From: an uncultured Francisella sp.
Lineage (GTDB): Bacteria; Pseudomonadota; Gammaproteobacteria; Burkholderiales; Neisseriaceae
Length of the DNA: 46,638 nucleotides
Direction of reading: 5' to 3'
Assembly (NCBI GenBank): GCA_943913655.1
Contig: CALTZA010000010.1
Span: 1-46,638, forward strand
Position numbers and translations under genes: made by a program. How positions within the stretch are numbered: position 1 is the stretch's first letter; every line of letters begins with the position of its first letter. The notes below the pieces were generated by a model that did not search any database, was not told where the DNA came from, and worked only from the letters and a program-made list of their open reading frames with translations. Shown here in pieces: positions 1 through 8,691 of this stretch.

Positions 1-949
1 CTTTTCATCTAGTTTCTTAATCGGCGGAATTCTAGAAAACTTTCAAGTTTCTTCTCGCCTTCCCTCCTAATAATTATTTTGCCATTGAAGCAGATGAATA
101 CGACACTGCTTTTTTTGATAAACGGTCTAAGTTTGTACATTATCATCGAGATATCCTTATCATCAACAATCTAGAATATGACCATGCCGATATTTTTTTC
201 AGATCTTGCTACAATTCAAAAGCAATTTCATCCCCTCATCTGCACTATATGCGGTTATGGTAAGGTTATTGATAATGCAACACAAAATGGTATTAAAGAA
301 ATATTAGAAATAGGTCCATCGACTTTCGCTCTTTCTTTTGCTGACATAAACGGCTATCACACTAATTGCTCTATCACAGACAATCACTTCCCTGTTTATT
401 GGCAACAACAGTTATTGGGGAAAGTGCAATGGGATTTATTCGCACAATACAATCAACTAAATGCTTTAGCTACCATCGCAGCAACCAAACAAATTGGTAT
501 TGAAGAGCAAATCAGCATTAACCTTTTGCATCGTTTTCATAATGTGAAAAGACGCTTACAATGTAAAGGAGAAGTAGCTGGTATTACCTTGTATGATGAT
601 TTTGCTCACCATCTAGCGGCCATTTCTCAGACTATAAAAACATTAAAATCCAAACAAGAAAGATTATGGTCGGTTATTAGCAATTACAGAACCTTGATTC
701 AATACTATGAAATTGGTAGTGATGGAATACACATTGGTTTTAGCATCACAAGATGTGGATTTAATTTTTATTGATGCACAAAAAACCTCATGGAATGTCG
801 AAACCACTTTTTCTACTCTCTCCAAAAAAACCACCGTTGTCAATGGAATTGAACAGTTAGTACGCAAAGTCGTGCAAGAAGCAAAAGTAAAAGACGTGAC
901 TAAAGTAATGAGTAATAGCGAAAGCCAAAATGTTCATGATCTCATTTAA
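1..949 (+). pseudogene. mpl: mpl remnant (murein peptide ligase), frameshifted, 5' end outside window
   Basis: Broken gene for UDP-N-acetylmuramate:L-alanyl-gamma-D-glutamyl-meso-DAP ligase, the cytoplasmic enzyme that attaches recycled murein tripeptide to UDP-MurNAc. Family motifs occur in order but in different frames: FLIGGILENF in frame 2 (from about 14), FAIEADEYDTAFFDKRSKFV in frame 3 (78-137), then SDLATIQKQFHPLI and YDDFAHH in frame 1 (199-700), then a frame-2 tail (707-949) ending in an MSN motif. The breaks lie near 70, in the T-run at 193-199, and near 700. With at least three frameshifts, sequencing error is unlikely to be the whole story. The 5' part lies beyond the window edge. 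The family assignment is confident from the ADEYD and DDFAHH signatures. Confidence 0.85.
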
Positions 950-982
950 AAACGCTTAAAAGCAAAGGCATTGATCTAAATC

Positions 983-2338
983 ATGATTCAATTATCACAG
1001 CACGATACCATTGCTGCCATCGCCACCGCTCCTGGCAACGCTGGCATTGGCGTCATTCGTATTTCTGGTAAAAACATAACGTCTTTTATACAACAACTTT
1101 GCGGCAAACAAAATTTGATTGCACGCTACGCTACCTATACTTCTTTTTATGATGAAGAAGAAAAAGTAATTGATCAAGGATTAGCACTTTTTTTTCAAGC
1201 GCCACATAGTTTTACTGGAGAAAATGTATTAGAACTACAGTGTCATGGCGGCACAATAGTACTAAAACGCTTATTAAAACGCTGTATTGCCTTAGGTGCA
1301 AGACAAGCGCAACCAGGAGAATTCAGTCAACGCGCTTTTTTAAATAACAAAATAGATCTAGTACAAGCAGAAAGCATTGCTGATCTTATTAATTCCACCA
1401 GTGAAAGTGCAGCAAAAAGTGCTAGTCTCTCTCTAGAAGGCCATTTTTCCGCTCGATTGCAAGAAATTAACGAAGCAATTATATCGTTACGTGTTTTAAT
1501 TGAAGCTTATTTAGATTTTCCAGAAGAAGAAATTGATGCCCTTTCCCATTATGATGTCACTAAAGACCTTATCGTCTTAGACAAAAAGATAAAGCTTTTA
1601 TTGTCCAATGCCAAGCAGGGAGCTATTTTGCAAGAAGGGCAACGTGTTTTATTGATGGGCGCACCTAATGTCGGTAAATCTTCTTTGCTTAATGCCCTAT
1701 CGCAAAAAGATGCGGCTTTAGTAACTGATATTGCTGGAACAACGCGCGATTTACTTCATGAAACAATCACTCTTTCTGGTCTAACCATTCACTTGACTGA
1801 TAGCGCTGGCTTACATAAGACAACTGACCCTGTTGAAGTATTAGGTATAAAACGAATTCAAAGTGTGCTTGATCAAACGGATATTGCTCTTGTTTTAATG
1901 AGTGATAATAACTTTCTTAATAAAGAGACTATTAACATTATCAATAAATTACCTAAAAATACTAAAATAATTTACATAAAAAATAAAATTGATCTCTCCC
2001 ACGAGCAAGCAGAAGTTACTAGAGAAGGACACTATGTACCACTCGTTAAAATTTCAGTTAAAAAACATCGTGGTCTTGATTTATTAGAGCAAGAAATACT
2101 AAAGCAAGCAGGTTATCAAGGAGAGAAAGAAGGTTTATTTAGTGCAAGGCTACGTCATACCGAGCTATTAAATAACTCTCACAATGAAATTAAAAAAGCA
2201 TTAGAAAACAGTAAAACTTTAGATTTGGCAGCGGAACATTTGCGCCGAGCACAGAATTATTTAGACGAAATAACTGGTAAATCAACTTCCGATGACTTAC
2301 TAGCGCGTATCTTTTCTCAATTTTGTATCGGAAAATAG
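983..2338 (+). CDS. mnmE: tRNA uridine-5-carboxymethylaminomethyl GTPase MnmE
   Basis: MnmE (TrmE) works with MnmG to install the 5-carboxymethylaminomethyl group on wobble U34 of certain tRNAs. The 451-residue protein has the family's usual length. It has an N-terminal tetrahydrofolate-binding domain (about 1-120), a helical domain, and an inserted G domain with Walker A GAPNVGKSS (226-234), a DIAGTTRD switch, DSAGLH (DxxG) and NKID. It ends in FCIGK, the conserved C-terminal Cys motif needed for the modification. The ATG at 983 aligns with the family start, and its Shine-Dalgarno sequence is weak. The gene converges on lpxC with only 7 bp between stops, and no terminator hairpin is visible there. 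Confidence 0.97.
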   Translation: MIQLSQHDTIAAIATAPGNAGIGVIRISGKNITSFIQQLCGKQNLIARYATYTSFYDEEEKVIDQGLALFFQAPHSFTGENVLELQCHGGTIVLKRLLKRCIALGARQAQPGEFSQRAFLNNKIDLVQAESIADLINSTSESAAKSASLSLEGHFSARLQEINEAIISLRVLIEAYLDFPEEEIDALSHYDVTKDLIVLDKKIKLLLSNAKQGAILQEGQRVLLMGAPNVGKSSLLNALSQKDAALVTDIAGTTRDLLHETITLSGLTIHLTDSAGLHKTTDPVEVLGIKRIQSVLDQTDIALVLMSDNNFLNKETINIINKLPKNTKIIYIKNKIDLSHEQAEVTREGHYVPLVKISVKKHRGLDLLEQEILKQAGYQGEKEGLFSARLRHTELLNNSHNEIKKALENSKTLDLAAEHLRRAQNYLDEITGKSTSDDLLARIFSQFCIGK

Positions 2339-2345
2339 TGATCTC

Positions 2346-3251
2346 TTAAAGGTAATGAAAAGAGTTAGGTAAATGCCTGTCATTGGGAAAACTCACCCAT
2401 TCATAATTATTTTTTTCTTCCAACAATTTTCTGATTAGCTTGTTATTCAAGGCATGGCCAGATTTATAACCCTTAAAATGAGTAATAATTGGATGGGTTA
2501 AAGTATATAAATCACCAATTGCATCTAATATTTTATGTCTCACAAACTCATTGGGATAACGCAAGCCTTCTTTATTTAAAATATTATAGTCTCCCACTAC
2601 AATTGCATTATTTAGATTACCGCCTAAACCAAGATTTTGTGAGCGCATAAATTCTATCTCATTCATAAAGCCAAAAGTTCTCGCCTTAGCTATAGCTTCA
2701 ATATAAGAGGTTTTTGCAAAATCAACTTCAAAAAATTTGTTGCTCTCTTTAAACATTGCATGATTAAAATGAATTTGCAGCCCTATTTTAAACCCTTCAT
2801 AAGGAAAAAGTTCTACCCATTTATCATCCATTTCTAAGCGAATTTTCTTTTTCACTCTTAAAAAGCGTTTTTCTTCCAACTGTTCCACAATACCTGCTTC
2901 TTGCATAGCCATGATAAACGGTAAGCTAGAGCCATCCATAATAGGGATTTCTGGTGCATTTAATTCGACAAGCACGTTATCAACACCCAAAGCACAAAAA
3001 GCAGACATCAAATGCTCAATAGTGCCAATACGAACACCTTGCTGTGTGACGATGGTACTACTTAGCCTTGTATCATTAATAAGATAAGGGCTTAAACGAA
3101 TTGCTTGATTCAAAGGAAAACCTAGATCAATCCTCCGAAACACGATGCCTTGATCACATGACAAAGGTTTTAAGGTGACTTTTACTCGCTCACCTGAATG
3201 CAGTCCTATGCCTGTAATAGTGAATAACTTTTTTATAGTTCTCTGTAACAT
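2346..3251 (-). CDS. lpxC: UDP-3-O-acyl-N-acetylglucosamine deacetylase LpxC
   Basis: LpxC is the zinc deacetylase that carries out the committed step of lipid A synthesis in the cytoplasm. The 301-residue protein starts with the typical TIKKLFTITGIGLHSG segment. The zinc ligands are in place: His80 in the EHLMSA motif, and His239 and Asp243 in the HKILDAIGD motif. The catalytic His266 lies in SGHALNN. Its length and motif spacing match functional enzymes. In many proteobacteria lpxC closes the ftsZ cell-division cluster, but here it stands alone and diverges from waaC across an AT-rich spacer. Its presence shows that the organism makes lipid A. Confidence 0.97.
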   Translation of the reverse strand: MLQRTIKKLFTITGIGLHSGERVKVTLKPLSCDQGIVFRRIDLGFPLNQAIRLSPYLINDTRLSSTIVTQQGVRIGTIEHLMSAFCALGVDNVLVELNAPEIPIMDGSSLPFIMAMQEAGIVEQLEEKRFLRVKKKIRLEMDDKWVELFPYEGFKIGLQIHFNHAMFKESNKFFEVDFAKTSYIEAIAKARTFGFMNEIEFMRSQNLGLGGNLNNAIVVGDYNILNKEGLRYPNEFVRHKILDAIGDLYTLTHPIITHFKGYKSGHALNNKLIRKLLEEKNNYEWVSFPNDRHLPNSFHYL

Positions 3252-3575
3252 GCTATTTTAAATAATAATTTTAAAATTAATTATTTTTTTAATTCTCTTA
3301 ATAAGTAATGCATAAACTGTTAAAAACATCATTACTTATCCACACAGATGGTTGGTTCATAAAAGTTATTCATCAACAATTAACAGGTTATTAGACAACT
3401 TTTCCACTATTAAATATCTTTATATCTATTTGTTATTTAATAAAAAATATAAGTAATTAACAGAAAAAATATATGCTAATATAAATATATAATATATATA
3501 TAATATAAAATATTTGTTAATCTAGTTAAGCAATTTCACTTAAATTTTCCTTTTCGGTTTCATTTTTTAAGTCCT
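3252..3575. other. AT-rich spacer with DnaA-box-like repeats; possible replication origin
   Basis: A 324-bp gene-free stretch between divergent lpxC and waaC. It holds a perfect DnaA-box consensus TTATCCACA (3336-3344), a looser TTATTCATC (3366-3374) and a one-mismatch TTTTCCACT (3400-3408). All three have the same orientation and are spaced 30 and 34 bp apart. An almost pure A/T tract follows (about 3409-3520, with long TA alternations at 3476-3512) and could act as an unwinding element. Most genes to the right point away from it. It must also hold the promoters of lpxC and waaC. Neither dnaA nor parAB is in view, so the origin role is inference. The boxes and the A/T tract are seen directly. 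Confidence 0.45.
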
Positions 3576-4571
3576 ATGAAAGTTCTACTAGTAAGACTAT
3601 CGAGTATGGGGGATCTAGTTCATACCTTATATGCGGTTGAAGATTTGAAAAAATACAGGCCAGATATTAAATTACATTGGCTGTGCGAGAAAGCTTTTAT
3701 TGATATACCTCGTTTACATCCTTTTGTGCAACAAGTCCATGAATTTTCTTGGAGAGAGTATCGAAAGAAAATATTTAAAATAAGCAATTGGAAACATATG
3801 TTCCATCAAATCAAACTCTTACAAGAAGAACTATATGATCAAATCATTGATAATCAAGGCTTATTAAAAAGTGCTCTGATTACCAAATTAATAAAAGCGC
3901 CAGTTCATGGTTTTTCTAGATTAAATGCTCGAGAAAAATGGGCAAGTATATTTTATAATCATACTCATACAATATCAGAGGCAGACAATGTTATCTGGAA
4001 AAACAGACAGTTATTTGCTCTAGCTTTTGCTTATGAAGAACAAATAAAGCGTGAAAAATGTTCACTCAATCTCACTATTCCACCTGACATCAAACTAGAT
4101 TTTCCGATAGAACATGCTTTCCATGTGGCAGTATATGGTACAAGTCGCAAGTACAAGCTGTGGCCAATAGAAAACTGGAGAGTTTTGCTAAAGCAAAGAA
4201 ATCGCTTAGATAAGAAAATGATTTATCTCACTTGGGGAAATGAACAGGAAAAAGCAGCGGTTAGATTTCTGGCACAGGGTTTGGATTTTGTTAAGGTTTG
4301 TCCTAAAATGACTCTCTCGCAAGTGGCTTTATTACTTTCAAAAAGTGATTCGGTAGTCGCAGTGGATACAGGTTTGCTACACCTTGCTAATGCTTTGAAT
4401 ATACCCACCCTCGGTATTTATCCTAATAGCTCAGCGAGCAATACCCGTTTAGAAAATAGGCCATGGGCAAAAATAGTACATGGAGTTAAATCAACTAACA
4501 ATATTGCTTTGGTCAGTCAAAAATGGCAAGAGAGCATAGAGGCTGGTATAGCTTTAAAGGATGAGGCATGA
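3576..4571 (+). CDS. waaC: ADP-heptose:LPS heptosyltransferase I
   Basis: WaaC is a GT9-family enzyme that adds the first L-glycero-D-manno-heptose to Kdo2-lipid A at the cytoplasmic face of the inner membrane. The N-terminus MKVLLVRLSSMGDLVHTL is the family signature. The C-terminal half carries the nucleotide-sugar motif around AVDTGLLHLANAL followed by the typical GIYPNSS segment. The length of 331 residues is normal. The gene starts after the AT-rich spacer and is the first of a plus-strand run: its stop overlaps the etfB start by 4 bp, so waaC and etfB are probably cotranscribed. GmhB (about 36.5 kb) and lpxC in the same window support a heptose-containing LPS core. Confidence 0.93.
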   Translation: MKVLLVRLSSMGDLVHTLYAVEDLKKYRPDIKLHWLCEKAFIDIPRLHPFVQQVHEFSWREYRKKIFKISNWKHMFHQIKLLQEELYDQIIDNQGLLKSALITKLIKAPVHGFSRLNAREKWASIFYNHTHTISEADNVIWKNRQLFALAFAYEEQIKREKCSLNLTIPPDIKLDFPIEHAFHVAVYGTSRKYKLWPIENWRVLLKQRNRLDKKMIYLTWGNEQEKAAVRFLAQGLDFVKVCPKMTLSQVALLLSKSDSVVAVDTGLLHLANALNIPTLGIYPNSSASNTRLENRPWAKIVHGVKSTNNIALVSQKWQESIEAGIALKDEA

Positions 4572-5326
4572 AAGCATTAGTTGCAATAAAAAGGGTAGTA
4601 GATTTAAACGCTCGTGTTGGCATTGCGTCAGATGGAAAAAGTTTAGAGATGGCTCATTTAAAGATGAGCATTAATCCTTTTGATGAAATTGCTTTGGAAG
4701 AAGCTGTGCGTTTAAAAGAAGCGGGTCAACTCAAAGAGGTAGTAGTAGTGTGCATTGGTTCTACGTGTGCTGAAGATGTTTTGCGAACTGCTCTGGCCAT
4801 AGGGGCTGATCGGGCTATTTTAGTTGAATCTGAGGATCATTTAGAAACGCTAACGGTTGCTAGCACTATTGCTTTACTTGCTCGAAAAGAACAACCAGAC
4901 ATACTGTTATTTGGTAAACAAGCTATTGATGATGATGCTAGTCAGGTTCCGCAGATGGTAGCAGCACAACTAAATATTGCACAGGGAACTTTTGTTAGTA
5001 AAGTGAAAATTAATGCTGAAAAAAGCAAAGTACAAGTGGTTAGGGAAATAGATGGAGGAACAGAAACCTTAGATTTAAATTTACCAGCAGTAATCAGCGC
5101 TGACTTACAATTAAACGAACCGCGGTTTGTCAAACTGCCTAATATTATGAAAGCCAAGCAAAAACCTTTGCAAAAAGTAAAACTATCAGACATTAAAGCA
5201 GATATTAAGTCTTCTTTGCGGATAATTTCTTATGCTTTACAACGCAAACATAGAAGACAAGAACATTTGCAAACAGTTTTCGAACTGGCCAATAAGTTAC
5301 AAGCGATTTTGGCGGAGAAGTTATAA
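4568..5326 (+). CDS. etfB: Electron transfer flavoprotein beta subunit
   Basis: The beta subunit of the ETF heterodimer, which takes electrons from acyl-CoA and related dehydrogenases and passes them to ETF-ubiquinone oxidoreductase. The start MKALVAIKRVVDLNARVG and the NPFDEIALEEAVRLKEAG block are family hallmarks. The AMP-binding loop KQAIDDDASQVPQMVA is present near residue 118. The length of 252 residues is usual. The last 30 residues differ from the common betaproteobacterial ending. It overlaps waaC by 4 bp, and its stop shares one base with the etfA start, so the two subunits are translationally coupled. No acyl-CoA dehydrogenase gene lies nearby. Confidence 0.95.
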   Translation: MKALVAIKRVVDLNARVGIASDGKSLEMAHLKMSINPFDEIALEEAVRLKEAGQLKEVVVVCIGSTCAEDVLRTALAIGADRAILVESEDHLETLTVASTIALLARKEQPDILLFGKQAIDDDASQVPQMVAAQLNIAQGTFVSKVKINAEKSKVQVVREIDGGTETLDLNLPAVISADLQLNEPRFVKLPNIMKAKQKPLQKVKLSDIKADIKSSLRIISYALQRKHRRQEHLQTVFELANKLQAILAEKL

Positions 5327-6270
5327 TGAAGAGTCTAGTCATTGCCGAAATCAAAGAAAACGGTTTAGCTAAAGACACTTCACGCTTAATCAGTGCCGCT
5401 TCTCAATTAGGAGAGGTCACAGTGCTGATTGCTGTTGATCAGGCTATGGTAGCAGCAGCCGACGATGCGGCATATATTGAGGGAGTTAAGGAAGTTATTG
5501 TGGCACAAGCTGCCCACTATAAAGGACAATTGGCGGAAGAATTAGCTGTTTTGGTTACTACCTTGGCAGGCCCTTATGACTATATTGTAGCAACATCTAA
5601 TACCTTTGGTAAAAATATTTTGCCACGAATTGCCGGACTTTTAAATAGACCAGCAGTAAGTGAAGTTATACAAATTAAGGGAGACAATTGTTTTGTGCAC
5701 CCCATTTATGCTGGCAATATATTAGAAACAGTACAGATCCTCGCGCAACATGCAATATTAATGATTCGCAGCAATCAATTTAAAGTAGCGCAAACTAATA
5801 AACAAACTGCGCCCATTCGTGTTTTAGAGAAGTGTCCAGCTCCACTTACTTTAAGTCATCTATTACAGCGAACATCTTCCACTTGCTTTGATAGACCTTC
5901 TTTGGAAGAAGCAAAGATCGTTGTAGCAGGGGGTCGCGGCTTGGGCAGCAAAGAGGCATTTGATCGTCTTATCATTCCCCTTGCTGATGTACTACATGCC
6001 GCAGTTGGTGCTTCACGTGCAGCGGTGGATGCTCAGTTTATTTCTAATGATCATCAAGTAGGTCAAACAGGTAAGATTGTGGCGCCAGAACTTTATATTG
6101 CGGTAGGAATTTCTGGTGCTATTCAACATTTGGCAGGAATGCAAGATAGCACAATTACTGTGGCAATCAACAAAGATCCGCAAGCTCCGATCTTTCAATT
6201 TGCTGATTATGGGCTGGTTGGAGATTTATTTGAGGTTGTACCTCAATTAATTGAGTATCTAAAAACATAG
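5326..6270 (+). CDS. etfA: Electron transfer flavoprotein alpha subunit
   Basis: The alpha subunit of ETF, which holds most of the FAD site. The FAD-binding C-terminal domain is intact: GGRGLGS (202-208), ASRAAVD (229-235), GQTGK (246-250) and GISGAIQHLAGM (261-272). The N-terminal adenine-nucleotide-hydrolase-like domain covers roughly residues 1-185. The length of 314 residues is typical. It starts in a TAATG overlap with etfB, the normal gene order for an etfBA operon. The inter-domain linker (about 150-195) looks more divergent than the catalytic parts. Electrons would go to an ETF:quinone oxidoreductase encoded elsewhere. Confidence 0.96.
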   Translation: MKSLVIAEIKENGLAKDTSRLISAASQLGEVTVLIAVDQAMVAAADDAAYIEGVKEVIVAQAAHYKGQLAEELAVLVTTLAGPYDYIVATSNTFGKNILPRIAGLLNRPAVSEVIQIKGDNCFVHPIYAGNILETVQILAQHAILMIRSNQFKVAQTNKQTAPIRVLEKCPAPLTLSHLLQRTSSTCFDRPSLEEAKIVVAGGRGLGSKEAFDRLIIPLADVLHAAVGASRAAVDAQFISNDHQVGQTGKIVAPELYIAVGISGAIQHLAGMQDSTITVAINKDPQAPIFQFADYGLVGDLFEVVPQLIEYLKT

Positions 6271-6286
6271 GCAAATTCTTTTTGAC

Positions 6287-6907
6287 ATGCACAGCGAAGA
6301 CCTCTTACGCTTTCGTACACTTTGTTTGGAGAGTAAAGCAGAATACAAAAGTAAGGGAAGTCGTTTTTTGGCATTTGCTTATCCTGTAGTGGATGAAGAA
6401 ACAGTTAAATATTGGCAACATATTCTTATTAGGCAGCATCCTAAAGCAGTACATGTATGTTATGCTTATCGACTTGGCGTAGGTCAAAAAGAGCTCTATC
6501 ATATCAATGATGACGGGGAGCCTTCGGGCACAGCAGGGAGACCAATTTTAGGGCAGATTGATTCTTATCATTTGACCAATACGGTTTTATTTGTGGTAAG
6601 GTATTTTGGTGGGGTGCTTTTGGGAGTGCCTGGTTTGATTAAAGCTTATAAAACTGTGAGTAAAGCAGCGTTAGCACAAGCTTTAATTGAAGAAAAAGAA
6701 ATTTACGAGAAATTTGTGCTGTACTGTGATTACGCTTTTTTGCCAAAAATAAGGTGGTGGCTTAAGAAAACGCAATCGACAATTATTATGCAGGAACTAT
6801 CGCAATCCTGTTGTTTAAAGGTTGCTGTTCCTTTGATACATCGTAGTTCTTTATTTGCTTTGGAATCAAGTGGTTCATTGGTAATAAAAACGGGGGAAAA
6901 TAACTAA
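6287..6907 (+). CDS. yigZ: YigZ/IMPACT family protein (UPF0029)
   Basis: A member of the YigZ/IMPACT family, related in fold to translation-factor domains. The bacterial role is not settled, though eukaryotic IMPACT regulates the GCN2 stress kinase. Seen in the sequence: KSKGSRFLAF near the N-terminus, the DDGEPSGTAGRPIL block near residue 77, and the VRYFGGVLLGVPGLIKAY signature in the middle. A divergent C-terminal ferredoxin-like domain follows. The length of 206 residues is normal. The gene follows etfA by 16 bp and precedes purD by 1 bp, so it is probably part of the same transcript. Family assignment is firm, molecular function is not. Confidence 0.9.
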   Translation: MHSEDLLRFRTLCLESKAEYKSKGSRFLAFAYPVVDEETVKYWQHILIRQHPKAVHVCYAYRLGVGQKELYHINDDGEPSGTAGRPILGQIDSYHLTNTVLFVVRYFGGVLLGVPGLIKAYKTVSKAALAQALIEEKEIYEKFVLYCDYAFLPKIRWWLKKTQSTIIMQELSQSCCLKVAVPLIHRSSLFALESSGSLVIKTGENN

Positions 6908-6908
6908 T

Positions 6909-8159
6909 ATGAAAGTCTTAATAATTGGTTCTGGTGCCAGAGAGCATGCACTTGCATGGAAATTAGCAAGTACGGTTCGAGTTAAGGAAGTCTACGTTGC
7001 TCCTGGTAATGCAGGCACACAAGCTGAGGATAAAGTAAAAAATATACACATCGGTAGTGAATCAATTAATGAATTGATTGCTTTTTGTCAGCAAAAAGCA
7101 ATTGATCTTACCTTAGTAGGTCCAGAGGCACCTTTAGCAGCGGGTATTGTTGACCAATTTATAGCAGCTGGTTTAAAAATATTTGGTCCCACTCGAGATG
7201 CCGCGAGACTCGAGAGCTCTAAGCACTTTGCAAAAGAATTCATGCAGCGTCATAAAATACCAACTGTACATTTTGCTGTCTTTAATCAAGTTGAAGAGGC
7301 AAAGAAATATGTGTATGACAAAGGTGTACCTATTGTTATTAAAGCAGATGGTTTGGCTGGTGGCAAAGGGGTTGTAGTTGCAGAAAATATTCCCATTGCC
7401 GAGCAAGCAATTGAGCAATTATTAGAGGGCAAGCATCAGAAGATCTTAATAGAAGATTACCTAGAGGGCATAGAAATGAGCTTTATTTCTATAGTAGATG
7501 GAGAGCATATTTTGCCTTTAGCGACCAGTCATGATTATAAGCGCTTGCATAATCACAATCGAGGACCAAACACAGGAGGCATGGGTGCTTATAGCCCATC
7601 TTACTTAATGGATGATGTTTTACTACATAAGATCATGTCGCAAATAGTTGAGCCTACTATCCAGGGAATGAAAGCAGAAGGACATACTTTTCAAGGATTC
7701 TTGTATGCGGGATTGATGATTGATCAACATGGCAATCCGCGCGTAATTGAGTTTAATTGTCGCTTGGGGGATCCTGAAGCGCAAGCAATTTTGCTACGTT
7801 TGGAAGGGGATTTATCAGAGGCGTTAGTGGCTGCCTGTGAGCAGCGTTTGCATAAAATTAAATTAGAATGGAGTGATAAAAGCGCTGTTGCTGTGGTATT
7901 AGCTGCGCAAAACTATCCGCAACATCCTAAAAAAGGCAATTACATCAGCGGACTAGATAAAGCAGGGGACATTGCAAAAGTGTTTCATGCGGGCACGCGA
8001 GAGACTGAAGAGGGAATTGTGACCTGTGGCGGTCGGGTATTGTGTGTAGCAGCGTTGGATGAAGATATGATATTAGCGCGTGCACGCGCTTATCAAGCGG
8101 TAGAGGTGATCCATTTTGATGGCATGCAATATCGCGATGATATCGCTGCCAAAAAATAG
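6909..8159 (+). CDS. purD: Phosphoribosylamine-glycine ligase (GARS)
   Basis: PurD catalyses step two of purine synthesis, joining glycine to 5-phosphoribosylamine with ATP. The N-terminus carries GSGAREHALAWKLA, followed by GPEAPLAAGIVD. The ATP-grasp core shows KADGLAGGKGVVV and a glycine-rich RGPNTGGMGAYSP segment. The EFNCRLGDPEAQ block binds the metal. The length of 416 residues is normal. A G-rich Shine-Dalgarno sequence (GGGGGAA, 6892-6898) lies about ten bases before the ATG. It closes the waaC-etfBA-yigZ-purD run. No purH is adjacent, although purH-purD is a common pair in other bacteria. No terminator hairpin is visible after the stop. Confidence 0.97.
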   Translation: MKVLIIGSGAREHALAWKLASTVRVKEVYVAPGNAGTQAEDKVKNIHIGSESINELIAFCQQKAIDLTLVGPEAPLAAGIVDQFIAAGLKIFGPTRDAARLESSKHFAKEFMQRHKIPTVHFAVFNQVEEAKKYVYDKGVPIVIKADGLAGGKGVVVAENIPIAEQAIEQLLEGKHQKILIEDYLEGIEMSFISIVDGEHILPLATSHDYKRLHNHNRGPNTGGMGAYSPSYLMDDVLLHKIMSQIVEPTIQGMKAEGHTFQGFLYAGLMIDQHGNPRVIEFNCRLGDPEAQAILLRLEGDLSEALVAACEQRLHKIKLEWSDKSAVAVVLAAQNYPQHPKKGNYISGLDKAGDIAKVFHAGTRETEEGIVTCGGRVLCVAALDEDMILARARAYQAVEVIHFDGMQYRDDIAAKK

Positions 8160-8292
8160 CTATTCAATTATTTGCCAGAAAATGGTTTTGTTAAGATAGA
8201 AATAATTAAGTCAATCATTTCATTGCTCGCCTGACCTTGTATATACCAATCTTAATTTATCTAATTCAAGAAAAGCACATCATCTACTATAA

Positions 8293-8321
8293 TTGACAAT
8301 TATTTTTTATTACCACATAAT
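8293..8321 (+). promoter_or_regulatory. Near-consensus sigma-70 promoter for the GZ-1/MP-1 cassette
   Basis: A perfect -35 TTGACA (8293-8298) is followed by a 17-bp spacer and a -10 CATAAT (8316-8321, five of six matches). It lies 40 bp before the start of the glycine-zipper gene, and an AAGGCGG-type ribosome site lies between. It is one of the clearest promoters in the window, which suggests that the one intact cassette is actively expressed. The rest of the spacer after purD (8160-8292) shows no gene or hairpin that I can recognise. Confidence 0.7.
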
Positions 8322-8361
8322 TGATTGGCTTGGCATAATTAATTAGCAAAAAGGCGGCGCT

Positions 8362-8691
8362 ATGAAAAGAATTTTAATTTTTTTGTTATTTGTCCCTATA
8401 TTTGCTTACTGTAACTGGAATGATGGGCTTGATAGTGAAATAGCTGCGGCTGCAGGTGCAGCGGCAGGAGGGATGATAGGTAGCAAAGTTGGTGGTACGC
8501 TGGGCGGCGCAGCGGGAGTAGCAGTTGGAACTTTATTAGGTCCTGAGGCTGTTCTTCCAGGAGCAATGGTCGGAGTACTTGCAGGTAATCGATGGGGTGA
8601 ACCTGCAGGTATACTTTTAGGAACTATTGCTGGGCGTATCGCATCGAATGTTTATCATGATTATCAAGCTAAAAAAGAGGCCAAAAAATGA
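8362..8691 (+). CDS. Exported glycine-zipper protein, cassette 1 (GZ-1)
   Basis: A 109-residue protein of unknown function. Residues 1-16 form a Sec-type signal (MKR followed by a hydrophobic run, possible cleavage after IFA). Its mature part has two glycine zippers with strict four-residue spacing: G32, 36, 40, 44, 48, 52, 56, 60, then G67, 71, 75, 79, 83, 87, 91. The Pro-rich link PEAVLP separates the two blocks. The tail is charged (KKEAKK). Such zippers pack helices or drive membrane insertion and aggregation. The stop overlaps the MP-1 start (ATGA). It is the only intact GZ among seven copies in the array. It could be a pore-forming or contact-killing effector, or a structural surface protein. 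The function is inference; the motifs are seen. Confidence 0.8.
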   Translation: MKRILIFLLFVPIFAYCNWNDGLDSEIAAAAGAAAGGMIGSKVGGTLGGAAGVAVGTLLGPEAVLPGAMVGVLAGNRWGEPAGILLGTIAGRIASNVYHDYQAKKEAKK

